Origin: DATBFG01 sp036558645
Lineage (GTDB): Bacteria; Acidobacteriota; Terriglobia; Terriglobales; Acidobacteriaceae
NCBI GenBank assembly: GCA_036558645.1
Contig: DATBFG010000053.1
Coordinates: 1 to 23,481, forward strand
Direction: 5' to 3'
Length of the DNA: 23,481 bases
In this document: positions 7,796 to 17,292 of the stretch, piece after piece
Numbering within the stretch: the first letter of the stretch is position 1
How the letters are laid out: each line of letters starts with the position of its first letter
Program-made: the position numbers and the translations under genes
The notes under the pieces: model-generated
Told to the model about the DNA's origin: nothing
The model's database searches: none
What the model saw: only the letters and a program-made list of their open reading frames with translations

Positions 7796-9214
7796 GTGAA
7801 TACGATTAAGCGTCATTGGTGGATTGTCGGGTTAGTTATCGTGGCGGTTGCCCTGTTTGCGGCATTCGAATTCAAGAAGGAAGACAAGCCGCAATACTTC
7901 ACTGGCAAGGTCGATCATGGCGACATCCACGATGTGGTGGAGTCCACCGGCACCATTAATGCCGTAACTACGGTGCAAGTGGGATCGCAGGTTTCGGGAA
8001 CGATTTCGAAGCTCTATGCCGACTTCAATTCACGCGTAAAGAAGGGACAAGTCGTCGCCCAAATCGACCCAGCGCTTTTTCAAGGGACTGTGCTACAAGC
8101 ACGAGCCGACTACGCGAATGCCAAGGCCAATCTGATTGCTTCGAAGGCCAACCTCGAAAAGGCGAAGGCTACTGCGATCCAGACCAAGGCCGACTATGAG
8201 CGCACGAAAGGCCTAGCAGACCAAGGCGTGATGAGCCAGCAGCAACTCGACCTGGCCAAAGCAAATTCAGATTCAGCCGAGGCAGCCGTGAATGCCGCCG
8301 ATGCGCAGGTGACCCAGGCCGCGGCGCAAGAGCAACAAAAGGATGCGGCCGTTAAAGTCGCGGAGACAAATCTCAACTACACCACGATACATGCGCCGAT
8401 TGATGGAACCGTCATCGCACGCAGTGTCGATGTAGGCCAGACCGTGGCTGCGTCCCTGCAGGCGCCAACGCTATTCACGATCGCGCAGGATCTCACTAAG
8501 ATGCAGGTCTATGCCAGCACGGATGAATCTGATGTGGGCATGATTCGCACTGGCCAGGAAGTCACATTCAAGGTAGATGCCTATCCCAAGGACACCTTCA
8601 CAGGTCGGGTCTCACAAGTGCGGATGAACGCCACGACGGTTCAAAACGTGGTCACCTACAACACGATCATTGACTTCGACAATCCGCAGATGAAGCTGTT
8701 TCCTGGGATGACCGCCTACATCACGATTCCCGTCGCAAACGCGGACAACGTAGTGCGCGTGCCAAACGGCGCCATCCGCTTCAAGCCGGACATGACTGCA
8801 GAGCAAATTCGTGCTCTCTACAAGCAATATGGCTTAATTCGCGAAGATCAGAATCAGACCGCTGCAGCGCAAGGATCCGGAACACCGGGCGGCGCCGGAC
8901 GGCAGTACCGACCGCACGCACAGGGGACGCAGGGCGGCGGTGGTGGGACCGCTGCCCCTGCGCAGCAAAACAGATCGTCTCGCTTCGACGTCGCAGTGGT
9001 CTGGAAGCTGCGTCCTGACAAGACAATCGAGCCGGTCAGGATTCGCACCGGCATCACCGACCACACGCTGACGGAAGTGACAAAGGTGGTGAATGGGGAG
9101 TTGAAGGAAGGTGACGAACTCGTAACCGGTGCGATGACAGGAGGACCGAACGCAGGTGGCTCGCGTCCGCCCGGCATGACCACAGGACCAGGAGCAGGAC
9201 CACGCATCCGTTGA
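7796..9214 (+). CDS. MacA/YknX-like periplasmic adaptor (HlyD-family) of ABC exporter
   Basis: Membrane-fusion protein linking an inner-membrane ABC permease to an outer-membrane channel. The 472-residue protein has an N-terminal anchor helix (8-25), a lipoyl/barrel-sandwich half (GTINAVTTVQVGSQVSGTISKLYADFNSRVKKGQVVAQID) and a long alpha-hairpin (about 100-190, Ala/Lys/Gln-rich, with YERTKGLADQGVMSQQQLD at the turn). The second lipoyl half follows (LNYTTIHAPIDGTV) and then the beta-barrel (GMTAYITIPV). A Gly/Gln/Ala-rich insertion occupies about 355-395, before a membrane-proximal beta domain, and the C-terminus is Gly/Pro-rich. The GTG start at 7796 has a weak GGGG upstream. The ATPase gene starts 10 bp after the stop, so the three exporter genes form an operon. 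Confidence 0.9.
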   Translation: MNTIKRHWWIVGLVIVAVALFAAFEFKKEDKPQYFTGKVDHGDIHDVVESTGTINAVTTVQVGSQVSGTISKLYADFNSRVKKGQVVAQIDPALFQGTVLQARADYANAKANLIASKANLEKAKATAIQTKADYERTKGLADQGVMSQQQLDLAKANSDSAEAAVNAADAQVTQAAAQEQQKDAAVKVAETNLNYTTIHAPIDGTVIARSVDVGQTVAASLQAPTLFTIAQDLTKMQVYASTDESDVGMIRTGQEVTFKVDAYPKDTFTGRVSQVRMNATTVQNVVTYNTIIDFDNPQMKLFPGMTAYITIPVANADNVVRVPNGAIRFKPDMTAEQIRALYKQYGLIREDQNQTAAAQGSGTPGGAGRQYRPHAQGTQGGGGGTAAPAQQNRSSRFDVAVVWKLRPDKTIEPVRIRTGITDHTLTEVTKVVNGELKEGDELVTGAMTGGPNAGGSRPPGMTTGPGAGPRIR

Positions 9215-9224
9215 AGTTGACTTG

Positions 9225-10010
9225 ATGGCGACGATTTCACAACCCGCACTAGAAGACAAGGATACAGGCGGCAAACACCCTGTCATCCGCGTCGATGACG
9301 TGCACAAGTATTACGACCTTGGAGAGACCAAGGTTCACGCACTGCGCGGTGTCACCGTCACGATTGACCGCAGTGAGTTTGTAGCCATCATGGGCGCAAG
9401 CGGCAGCGGGAAATCGACATTCATGAATATCCTTGGATGCCTGGATAAGCCGACAACAGGAACCTATCTGCTCGAGGGAGTGGAAGTCTCTCGCCTGAGC
9501 AAGCAGGAACTGGCGGCGATCCGCAATCGACAGATCGGGTTTGTGTTCCAGGGCTTCAATCTGCTTTCGCGCACCACAGCTCTTGAGAATGTAGAACTAC
9601 CGACCTTGTATGCCTACATCAGCAAGGAAGAGGGTCAGAAGCGAGCCAAGGACGCGCTCGCATTAGTAGGCTTGGCAGACCGCATGGAACACTTCCCTTC
9701 TCAGCTTAGCGGCGGCCAACAGCAACGTGTCGCCATCGCCCGCGCGCTGGTCAATAAGCCGGCAATTCTTCTGGCTGATGAGCCCACCGGCAACCTGGAC
9801 AGCCGCACGTCAGTCGAGATTATGGAAGTTTTTCAGAAGCTCAACGACGATGGCCTCACCATCGTCCTCGTCACGCATGAGCCTGACGTTTCGCAGTTTG
9901 CGCGGAGAACTATTCATTTCCGCGACGGAAAGATCCGTCGGGATGAGCAAGTCGTCGACCGGCCACTGGCTTCCGACATTCTGAAGAATCTGCCGGCGCT
10001 GGAGGATTGA
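9225..10010 (+). CDS. MacB/LolD/YknY-like ABC exporter ATPase
   Basis: A 261-residue nucleotide-binding subunit of the MacB/LolCDE exporter class. Motifs: Walker A GASGSGKST (57-65), Q-loop VFQGFNLL (Gln109), signature LSGGQQQR (161-168), Walker B ILLADEPTGNLD (181-192) and His218 (VTHEP). The EPTGNLDS motif and the FNLL Q-loop are typical of this class. A ~18-residue polar leader precedes the first strand. The ATG at 9225 directly follows an in-frame TTG at 9222; ATG is preferred. No strong ribosome binding site is visible, which fits coupling to the adaptor gene. In canonical MacB this domain is fused to the permease; here it is a separate gene, as in YknXYZ systems. Confidence 0.92.
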   Translation: MATISQPALEDKDTGGKHPVIRVDDVHKYYDLGETKVHALRGVTVTIDRSEFVAIMGASGSGKSTFMNILGCLDKPTTGTYLLEGVEVSRLSKQELAAIRNRQIGFVFQGFNLLSRTTALENVELPTLYAYISKEEGQKRAKDALALVGLADRMEHFPSQLSGGQQQRVAIARALVNKPAILLADEPTGNLDSRTSVEIMEVFQKLNDDGLTIVLVTHEPDVSQFARRTIHFRDGKIRRDEQVVDRPLASDILKNLPALED

Positions 10011-10022
10011 GTTCCCTGATAT

Positions 10023-11243
10023 ATGGACCTGCTGGCTATCATTCGTATTGCGATGCGAGCACTGGCGCGCAACAAGCTGCGCTCCAGCCTAACCATGCTC
10101 GGCATCATTATCGGCGTTGGAGCCGTGATTGCCATGGTCAGCGTTGGCCAAGGTGCGCAGCAGCAGGCGCAGGATCAGATTCAGGCGATGGGTTCCAACA
10201 TGCTGTTCGTGGGAGCGGGCAATGTTACCCGCGGTGGGACCCGCATGGGTTACGGCGCCACAAAGACCTTGATCGAAGATGATCTGCAGGCGATCTTGAG
10301 GGAGTGTCCCTCGGTAAAAGAAGCGGCACCCGGAAGCCAATCCAGCCAGCAGGTTATTTTTGGGAACGACAACTGGTTCACGCAGATCAATGGCACTGAG
10401 CCCCAGTATTTCGATATTCGTAGCTGGAGCTTCGCGGCAGGCGGATCGTTCACCCAGGATGACGTTAACCTCGCTGCCAACGTAGCTGTTATCGGCGAAA
10501 CCGTGCGTAAGAATCTATTCGGCGCCACCGATCCCATCGGGGAAACCATACGGATCGCGAATCTCCCCTTTCGCGTTGTCGGCGTGCTGAATGGCAAGGG
10601 CACATCGGCGGCGATGGGACAAGATCAAGACGACATCGTCCTGGTGCCGATCACCACGCTGCAAAAGAAGATTACGGGACAGACATGGCTGCGGTGGATC
10701 ATGGTTTCTGCCGTGTCCCGTGATGCCAGCTACACGGCACAGGAACAGATCACATCTCTGCTTCGCGATCGGCATCGCATTCGCCGGGGGCAGGATGATG
10801 ACTTCATGGTACGCAATCTGGCCGATATGGCCGACCTCGCCGATCAGAATGCCAAACTGTTTACGGTGTTACTGGCTTCGATCGCCAGCATCTCGCTGAT
10901 TGTCGGTGGCATTGGAATCATGAACATCATGCTGGTCTCAGTAACCGAGAGGACGCGCGAGATCGGCATCCGTATGGCTATCGGCGCGACCGAAGGCGAC
11001 GTGCAGCAGCAATTTCTCATCGAGGCGGTGGTCCTTAGCGTAGTAGGCGGCGCCATCGGCATTGCTCTCGGACTGATTGCCTCCTACACAATCACCCAGA
11101 CTCTGGGCTGGGCGGTGCTGGTATCACCTACCTCGATCGTTGCAGCAGTCATCTTCTCGATGGCGGTGGGAATCTTCTTCGGCTTTTATCCCGCTCGGAA
11201 AGCTGCGCGATTGGATCCGATCGAAGCATTGCGTTACGAGTAG
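10023..11243 (+). CDS. MacB/FtsX-type ABC exporter permease
   Basis: A 406-residue inner-membrane permease that, with its ATPase, drives a mechanotransmission-type exporter. TM1 lies near residues 20-40 (SLTMLGIIIGVGAVIAMVSVG). A periplasmic MacB core domain covers about 45-275. The C-terminal FtsX domain (about 280-400) carries three TMs and the conserved GGIGIMNIMLVSVTERTREIG, RMAIGATEGDVQQQFLIEA and FYPARKAARLDPIEALRYE motifs. It starts 12 bp after the ATPase stop. Substrate is unknown: the class covers macrolides, peptides, siderophores and lipoproteins. The next gene is on the same strand 132 bp away but encodes a Sec-type secreted protein, so shared function is not evident. Confidence 0.92.
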   Translation: MDLLAIIRIAMRALARNKLRSSLTMLGIIIGVGAVIAMVSVGQGAQQQAQDQIQAMGSNMLFVGAGNVTRGGTRMGYGATKTLIEDDLQAILRECPSVKEAAPGSQSSQQVIFGNDNWFTQINGTEPQYFDIRSWSFAAGGSFTQDDVNLAANVAVIGETVRKNLFGATDPIGETIRIANLPFRVVGVLNGKGTSAAMGQDQDDIVLVPITTLQKKITGQTWLRWIMVSAVSRDASYTAQEQITSLLRDRHRIRRGQDDDFMVRNLADMADLADQNAKLFTVLLASIASISLIVGGIGIMNIMLVSVTERTREIGIRMAIGATEGDVQQQFLIEAVVLSVVGGAIGIALGLIASYTITQTLGWAVLVSPTSIVAAVIFSMAVGIFFGFYPARKAARLDPIEALRYE

Positions 11244-11347
11244 CGGCCGCGCGCGACCAGATGCAATGTTTACTGCTCACAATTCCCTGCTGCATGAATC
11301 ACAGAAATATGTTTCCGGCCTGACGATACTTTTCTCCAGGGCTACTC

Positions 11348-11378
11348 CATAGGTTCCTCCGTCCCAGGAAAACCTATG
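11348..11378 (+). promoter_or_regulatory. Start-site hairpin covering the ribosome binding site and ATG
   Basis: CATAGGTT (11348-11355) is perfectly complementary to AACCTATG (11371-11378). After a 2-nt bulge (11369-11370), CCT (11356-11358) pairs with AGG (11366-11368) around a 7-nt loop. The AGGA ribosome binding site (11366-11369) and the ATG (11376-11378) of the 1476-residue protein both sit in the 3' arm. The structure would occlude initiation. Base pairing is direct from sequence; regulation is inference. Confidence 0.5.
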
Positions 11379-14300
11379 CCGAAGTGTGTCCGCTCGCGCC
11401 TTGTCGTATTTTTCTGCTTTGGCTTATTCATTGCCGGCGAACTGCCTGCAGTTGCCCAGGCGAACCTACCTTCCCAGGACGATCAGAAGCCTGCCGCGCA
11501 ACTTCGTGATCGCTCCGATCTTCGCGAGCAATGGTATCGACGTGGTCGCACTCTCCGGGGGAAATCGGCAGCCGCACTTCGCGCAGGAGCCCATGCGCAA
11601 AAGATGCAGATGCGTGCGATGCGCATGATGGACCATCAAGTAGCGGAAGAACAGATGCAAGAGCTTGTCAGCGGTTACACCTGGGTTCCGCTGGGTCCTG
11701 CTCCCCTCGCCTCCGATGCCAGCGGAGTCGGACAGCAAGACTATGACTGGGTCTCCGGCCGTGCAACCGCCGTGGCGGTCGACCCGGCAGATGCATCTGG
11801 CAACACCGTGTACGTCGGTGGAGCATATGGCGGCGTGTGGAAGTCGACGAACGCCGGCCCTCTCAGCCAAAACGAATCGAGCGTCGTGTGGACTCCTATG
11901 ACCGATAACCAGGCAACGCTCTCGGTCGGATCAATCGCCATTCAACCCGGCAACGGTAATCCCGCGAATAGCCTGGTCCTGGTCGGAACAGGTGAGCCGG
12001 ACAGCTCATACGATTCCTACTATGGATTGGGGATTCTACGGTCCGCCGATGCCGGGAAAAACTGGACGCTGATCAGCGCGGATACGACTGGAACGCATCC
12101 GTTCGCGGGTATCGGTTTCAGCAAAATTGCGTTCAGCAGTGCGAACCCAAGTCTTGCGGTTGCGGCCGCCGCCGGAGCGGCGAAGGGGAATCTTGAAGGC
12201 CTGAACACCACGCCTCACCTCGGTCTTTACTATTCGTCGAATGCAGGCACCAGTTGGACCTACGCCAGCGTGAAGGACGGCAATGTCACTCTTCCGCCAG
12301 GTTCGGCCACTTCGGTCAGATTCAATGCCGCTGCGGGGGCCTTCTTCGCCGTAATGCGGTATCACGGCGTTTATTCCTCCGTGGACGGAGTGAATTGGAG
12401 CAGGCTGGCAGTACAGCCCGGCAGTGGGCTGAATGCAAATGCGTGTCCAGCAGTTCCTACCCTGAGCACTTGCCCAATTTACCGGGGTGAGATGGCGGTC
12501 GTTCCAGGCCGCAATGAGATGTACACCTGGTATGTCGATATTGGTTCGAACGATCAAGGCATCTGGCGAAGCACAAACGGCGGGGCCTCGTGGACGAGCG
12601 TGAACGAAAGTGGAATCTCAAATTGTGGCGATTCAGAAGGATGTGGAACCGAGCACGGTGTCTACAACCTGGAACTGGCAGCCCTACCGAATGGCGAGGA
12701 ATCAACTGACCTTTACGCCGGCGCGGTCAATCTTTACAAATGCACCCTCGTAAACGCGAATGCGACGTCATGCCTGCAACCGTCATGGCTTAATCTGACG
12801 CACGCTTATGGATGCCCTCCGAACTTCGGCTCCATTGCCCATGTACACCCGGGCCAGCACGATCTCGATTTTGCGATATCGAATGGAAAATCGATTTTGT
12901 TCTTTGCAAATGACGGCGGACTCTATCGTGCGCTCGACGGCTACACAGGGCTCACAACCGGAACCTGTGGAGATAGCAACCAATTCGACTCTCTGAATCA
13001 GACACTGGGTTCGCTGACGCAGTTAGTTTCGTTCTCTCAGTCCCCTAATGATCTGAATCTCCTGCTCGCGGGAGCACAGGACAACGGCTCACCCGCGACC
13101 AGTTCCTCCCAAACTTCCCCGGCATGGCTCAATGTGAACAGCGGGGATGGTGGTTATAACGAGATCAATCCCACTGACACGAATGAATGGTTCACGGCGA
13201 ACACGGGGGTCAGCATTCAGAAATGCGGGTTGGGCGCCGATTGCCATGCACAGGACTTTGCCAATGGACTCATCGTGAGCGAAGCGACGGTAGGAGGGGA
13301 TATTGGTCCTTTTTATACGCAGTATATTCTCGATCCACAGAATCCCGATGAGCTCCTGGTTGGAACCTGCCGTGTGTGGCGGGGATCGACCACCGGTTCA
13401 GCCTTCGACGCGCTGAGCTACAACTTTGATACCGGAACCGCTAGCTCATGTAGCGGATACGAAAGCAATCTCGTTCGCTCGATTGCTGCAGGCGGTGCAA
13501 GAGATGTAAATAGTTTTTCAAATGTCATCTACGCCGGAACTGACTTGCAGCTGGTTCCGAACACACCGTTCGGCGGACATCTTTGGGTAACCACGAATGC
13601 GGCTGGCGGACCTACAACCTGGGTGGATCGTACCGGTGGCATCAATCCGGGTCTCTTTCCAATTTCTGGCATTGTGATCGATACATCTGACGCAATCGGC
13701 AATACGGCGTACCTCACCATCATGGGATTTCATGTTTCCCACGTCTGGAAGACGACGAATGCTGGCCAGACTTGGACTGACTTCACGGCCAATTTGCCGG
13801 ACTCCCCGGCCAACGCAATTGTCGTCGATCCGGTTGCGCGCATGGTCTACGTCGCGACCGACATTGGAGTATTTTTCAGCAGCACGGATGAACCCAATTG
13901 GACGGAACTCGGCCCCGATCCAGGATCTCAAGCGGGATACCTTCCAAACACATCCGTGACAGCGCTGCGAATTTTCAGTTCGGGTGGAATCAAGAGGCTG
14001 CGGGCATCGACTTATGGGCGGGGCATGTGGGAAGTAAACCTGATCGTCACTCCTGACTACTTCTTCAACATTCCAAATCCCGCACAGACTATCTTTCCAG
14101 GCCAGACTGCGACTTTCGCAGGTACGCTCACGGCCGTCAATGGGTTTAACGCCATGGTGACGCTCTCCTGCGCGAGCGGCGCACCGAGCCCATGCACTCC
14201 TAACCCGACGAATGTTCTGCCGACATCCAAAGGCGCCGCCTTTGTCGTGACGGCCGCCAGTCCGATCGGGGACTATCCCTTCAATATCCATGGCGCCGGG

Positions 14301-15806
14301 TGGGATAAAGAGATCACGACCCATGACGTGCCTGTGACGCTCCATGTAGTCGATTTCGGAATAACAGATCCGTCGCCGGGCAGTGTGACAGTTCCCCACG
14401 CGACTACTTCTACTCCCATCACCTTCCAGGTTACGGCTTCCGGATCGTTCGCTGGAACAGTCACCCTCAGTTGTAGCAACCTGCCGGTGGATGCGAGTTG
14501 CGCGTTCTCGCCATCCTCAGCTGTCAATCCAAGGAATGGTGCACCGGTAAATGCGAGCGTCCGTGTGACCGCGCCGTATAGCACTGCATTGGGGACGTAT
14601 ACGGTTGTAATTTCGGCCTCGACGCCCGGAGCGCCCGCCGCCCAAACACAGCCGTTTTCGCTGACTGTTGCGGCAAACCCAGACTTCCTCTTCAGCGCGC
14701 CAGTCTTTCCAAGTAATGCGAAAGCGGGAAACATCGTTACCGGTACTGTCTCTGTCGATTCGATGGATGCTTTTTCCGGAACCGTATCGTTGTCTTGCAC
14801 GTTTAATGGCGGCAAGGTGTGCTCTATCTCACCCGCGAAAGTGAGCGAATTCCCAACTACGGCAAGCCTGACCCTGGACGCGACTTCTCTGCCAGCGGGC
14901 ACAGATTATCTTCTTACCATCTCAGGAGTATCTGGTTCAAAGAACCATGTTCTGTCGATTCCATTCACCATTAGCGACTACGCAGTGCAGGCAACGACAC
15001 CGGCCCCAGTCGCGCAAGGCAACAGCGTTAGCGCAACGATTACGCTTTCTCCACTCGCGTCGTATGTCGGTTCCGTAGTTCTGGGTTGCGATCCAAGCGA
15101 CATTCCCGGCGCAACCTGCGGCATAAAACCTTCCTCGCCAGTCAGCGTCGGACCAAATCAAGCCACAGTGATGGTCACTGTCGCAATCCCCGACGACGCG
15201 GCATCGGGGACGCACACGATCTATGTCAATACGCATGATGCAGAGGGCGCACCGGGCCACCAAGCGACTGTTCCGATCACAGTGAAACCGGATTTCGATA
15301 TCACTTCATCCACTGGACCACAGACGATCAATGCCGGACAATCGGCTACATACACTCTGCACATCGATCCCCTGGGTCCATCATTCGATGACCCGGTTAC
15401 GCTCACATGCTCTGGCTCTCCGGATCCAAGTTCGTGTTCGTTAAATCCAGCGACGGTAACTCCTGGCCGAGGCGCCAAGTCAGTTCTAACGGTCATCACT
15501 ATCGGACCGGTAAAGGCCTCGAGACAAGCGAGTCATTCTCTCTGGGCCACCTGTCTCGCATTGCCCGGGTTGATCGGCGTAGTAGGTTTTCTTAGGAAGC
15601 GGCCTCACCACCGCATGATTCTGTTGGCGGTGTTGTGCCTGGGGATGATTGAGTTGTCTTGCGGCGGCGGCGGCGGGGACTCCTCGCCCAGCCCCGGCGG
15701 TGGCAACGGAGGTATCGGCACGCCCAGAGGGACTTACACAATTGTGGTGAGCGGCACCTCCGGATCGCTGGTGCATACCGCTGAGGTAACGCTTACCATT
15801 CAGTGA
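11376..15806 (+). CDS. Giant secreted BNR/sortilin-like beta-propeller protein with Ig-like tail (1476 aa)
   Basis: Residues 1-28 are a signal peptide (VVFFCFGLFIAGELPAVAQA). About 95-890 form a propeller of sortilin/BNR type with Asp-box-like motifs (SADAGKNWT, SSNAGTSWT, STNGGASWTS, TTNAGQTWTD) and paired cysteines. About 893-1385 comprise roughly five Ig-like repeats of ~100 residues, each with a VTLSC strand and a C-x(n)-P motif. The C-terminus is unusual: hydrophobic helix 1389-1406, basic RKRPHHR, hydrophobic helix 1414-1427, then SCGGGGG and a Gly/Ser/Pro linker. A final Ig strand pair follows (GTYTIVVSGTSGSLVHTAEVTLTIQ). This suggests surface anchoring. Although BNR motifs occur in sialidases and xyloglucanases, no catalytic set was identified. 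ATG 11376 has AGGA at 11366-11369. Confidence 0.88.
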   Translation: MPKCVRSRLVVFFCFGLFIAGELPAVAQANLPSQDDQKPAAQLRDRSDLREQWYRRGRTLRGKSAAALRAGAHAQKMQMRAMRMMDHQVAEEQMQELVSGYTWVPLGPAPLASDASGVGQQDYDWVSGRATAVAVDPADASGNTVYVGGAYGGVWKSTNAGPLSQNESSVVWTPMTDNQATLSVGSIAIQPGNGNPANSLVLVGTGEPDSSYDSYYGLGILRSADAGKNWTLISADTTGTHPFAGIGFSKIAFSSANPSLAVAAAAGAAKGNLEGLNTTPHLGLYYSSNAGTSWTYASVKDGNVTLPPGSATSVRFNAAAGAFFAVMRYHGVYSSVDGVNWSRLAVQPGSGLNANACPAVPTLSTCPIYRGEMAVVPGRNEMYTWYVDIGSNDQGIWRSTNGGASWTSVNESGISNCGDSEGCGTEHGVYNLELAALPNGEESTDLYAGAVNLYKCTLVNANATSCLQPSWLNLTHAYGCPPNFGSIAHVHPGQHDLDFAISNGKSILFFANDGGLYRALDGYTGLTTGTCGDSNQFDSLNQTLGSLTQLVSFSQSPNDLNLLLAGAQDNGSPATSSSQTSPAWLNVNSGDGGYNEINPTDTNEWFTANTGVSIQKCGLGADCHAQDFANGLIVSEATVGGDIGPFYTQYILDPQNPDELLVGTCRVWRGSTTGSAFDALSYNFDTGTASSCSGYESNLVRSIAAGGARDVNSFSNVIYAGTDLQLVPNTPFGGHLWVTTNAAGGPTTWVDRTGGINPGLFPISGIVIDTSDAIGNTAYLTIMGFHVSHVWKTTNAGQTWTDFTANLPDSPANAIVVDPVARMVYVATDIGVFFSSTDEPNWTELGPDPGSQAGYLPNTSVTALRIFSSGGIKRLRASTYGRGMWEVNLIVTPDYFFNIPNPAQTIFPGQTATFAGTLTAVNGFNAMVTLSCASGAPSPCTPNPTNVLPTSKGAAFVVTAASPIGDYPFNIHGAGWDKEITTHDVPVTLHVVDFGITDPSPGSVTVPHATTSTPITFQVTASGSFAGTVTLSCSNLPVDASCAFSPSSAVNPRNGAPVNASVRVTAPYSTALGTYTVVISASTPGAPAAQTQPFSLTVAANPDFLFSAPVFPSNAKAGNIVTGTVSVDSMDAFSGTVSLSCTFNGGKVCSISPAKVSEFPTTASLTLDATSLPAGTDYLLTISGVSGSKNHVLSIPFTISDYAVQATTPAPVAQGNSVSATITLSPLASYVGSVVLGCDPSDIPGATCGIKPSSPVSVGPNQATVMVTVAIPDDAASGTHTIYVNTHDAEGAPGHQATVPITVKPDFDITSSTGPQTINAGQSATYTLHIDPLGPSFDDPVTLTCSGSPDPSSCSLNPATVTPGRGAKSVLTVITIGPVKASRQASHSLWATCLALPGLIGVVGFLRKRPHHRMILLAVLCLGMIELSCGGGGGDSSPSPGGGNGGIGTPRGTYTIVVSGTSGSLVHTAEVTLTIQ

Positions 15807-15872
15807 AGCTGGGGCACAGCTCGGCTACTCTGCTGGCAATGTGAGTTTCTAAATGCTCGAAAGGACCTAGGC

Positions 15873-17090
15873 TTGCCAGATCAGCACTTCGACATCGTCG
15901 TAATCGGTGCCGGGATTGTTGGACTCTCGACCGCCATGCATCTCGCGCAATCCTTTCCACGCCTCAAGCTGGCCGTCATTGAGAAGGAATCTGGCGTTGC
16001 GCGCCACCAAAGCAGCCACAACAGTGGGGTGATTCACTCAGGTATCTACTACAAGCCGGGATCGCTCAAGGCGCGGCTGTGCGTGGAAGGCGCAGCGGCA
16101 ATGAAAGCCTTCTGCCGCGATCATGGCTTGCCTATGGACGTCTGCGGCAAAGTGATCGTCGCCACAACCGAAAACGAAGCAAAGGGCCTGCATGCGCTGC
16201 TGGATCGCGGACGCATCAACGGACTCGACGGGTTGCAATTGCTGGATCGGGAGCACCTGCTGGAGCACGAGCCCCACTGCGGTGGTATTGCCGCTCTACT
16301 TGTTCCAATGACCGGTATCACCGATTACCCCTCGGTCACTGAGAAATACGCTGAGATCTTCCAGGCACGCGGTGGGGCACTCATCACGAACGCGGAGGTT
16401 ATCGGCTTAAGAAACAATTCCAAGGAAACCATCGTTCATACGAGGCAAGGTGATGTTAGCTCCCAGTACGTGATCAACTGCGCCGGACTGTTTAGCGATC
16501 GAGTCGGCCGGATGGCGGGGCATCCCTCGAGTATCATGGTCGTTCCCTTCCGCGGAGAATACTACGACCTTGTTCCCAGCAAGCAGCATCTCGTCCGGGG
16601 GCTTATCTATCCCGTGCCCGATCCAAGGTTTCCTTTTTTAGGTGTTCACTTCACGCGACGGGTTCATGGTGGTGTTGATGCAGGTCCCAATGCTGTGCTC
16701 GCACTCAAGAGAGAGGGCTATCGCAAAACCAACATTAGCGCGCGAGATGTGTTCGATGAGATGCGGTTTCCCGGATTCTGGCGGATGGCAAGCCGGCACT
16801 GGAGGGCGGCAGCCGGTGAGTACTACCGATCCCTGCACAAGGCAGCCTTCGTAAAAACGCTGCGGCGGCTGCTGCCGGAGATCACTTCTGCCGATCTGGT
16901 TCCGGCTGGCTCGGGTGTGCGCGCGCAGGCCCTCAAGCGTGATGGATTGCTGGTAGATGACTTCCAGTTCGTTTGTGCTGACAAGATGCTGCACGTGTAC
17001 AACGTCCCATCCCCGGCGGCGACCGCATCGCTTGTCGTAGGCCGTGCAATCGTGCAAATGGCACAGCGTGCCTTTGACTTGGTTCCATAA
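15873..17090 (+). CDS. lhgO: L-2-hydroxyglutarate oxidase/dehydrogenase LhgO
   Basis: An FAD enzyme of the DAO superfamily that oxidises L-2-hydroxyglutarate to 2-oxoglutarate, passing electrons to the respiratory chain or oxygen. It removes a toxic by-product or takes part in lysine/glutarate breakdown. The 405-residue protein has the dinucleotide-binding GAGIVG (12-17) near the N-terminus. Family blocks are RHQSSHNSGVIHSGIYYKPG, FLGVHFTRRVHGGVDAGPNAVLA and KREGY. The GSGVRAQALKRDG segment and NVPSPAATASLVVGR at the C-terminus are typical FAD-contact regions. The start is TTG at 15873 with AAGGA (15861-15865) at 7 nt spacing; no better ATG lies nearby. It stands alone, with 66 bp upstream and 202 bp downstream. 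Confidence 0.9.
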   Translation: MPDQHFDIVVIGAGIVGLSTAMHLAQSFPRLKLAVIEKESGVARHQSSHNSGVIHSGIYYKPGSLKARLCVEGAAAMKAFCRDHGLPMDVCGKVIVATTENEAKGLHALLDRGRINGLDGLQLLDREHLLEHEPHCGGIAALLVPMTGITDYPSVTEKYAEIFQARGGALITNAEVIGLRNNSKETIVHTRQGDVSSQYVINCAGLFSDRVGRMAGHPSSIMVVPFRGEYYDLVPSKQHLVRGLIYPVPDPRFPFLGVHFTRRVHGGVDAGPNAVLALKREGYRKTNISARDVFDEMRFPGFWRMASRHWRAAAGEYYRSLHKAAFVKTLRRLLPEITSADLVPAGSGVRAQALKRDGLLVDDFQFVCADKMLHVYNVPSPAATASLVVGRAIVQMAQRAFDLVP

Positions 17091-17292
17091 ACATCTGCGT
17101 CAGGGGCCATCCCACACTGATCTCAGCCTCTGGTTGTGATATGCTGCGACCCTTCGATGTTGGCCAGTTCGATGTGGCGCTTGGCGGCAGGATCTCAAAA
17201 GATCGGATAAACTCCAGCCCGACTGGTACTGCCTTTCGACTGCTCTAAGTGTTTGCAACGCAGCATCGGACAGGTTGCTGCGAGGGGGAAAC

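Noticed and set aside
13518..14902. Long minus-strand ORFs (293 and 209 codons) opposite the giant secreted protein.
   Set aside because: They are antisense shadows of a GC-rich repetitive gene, with no domain pattern or ribosome binding site.
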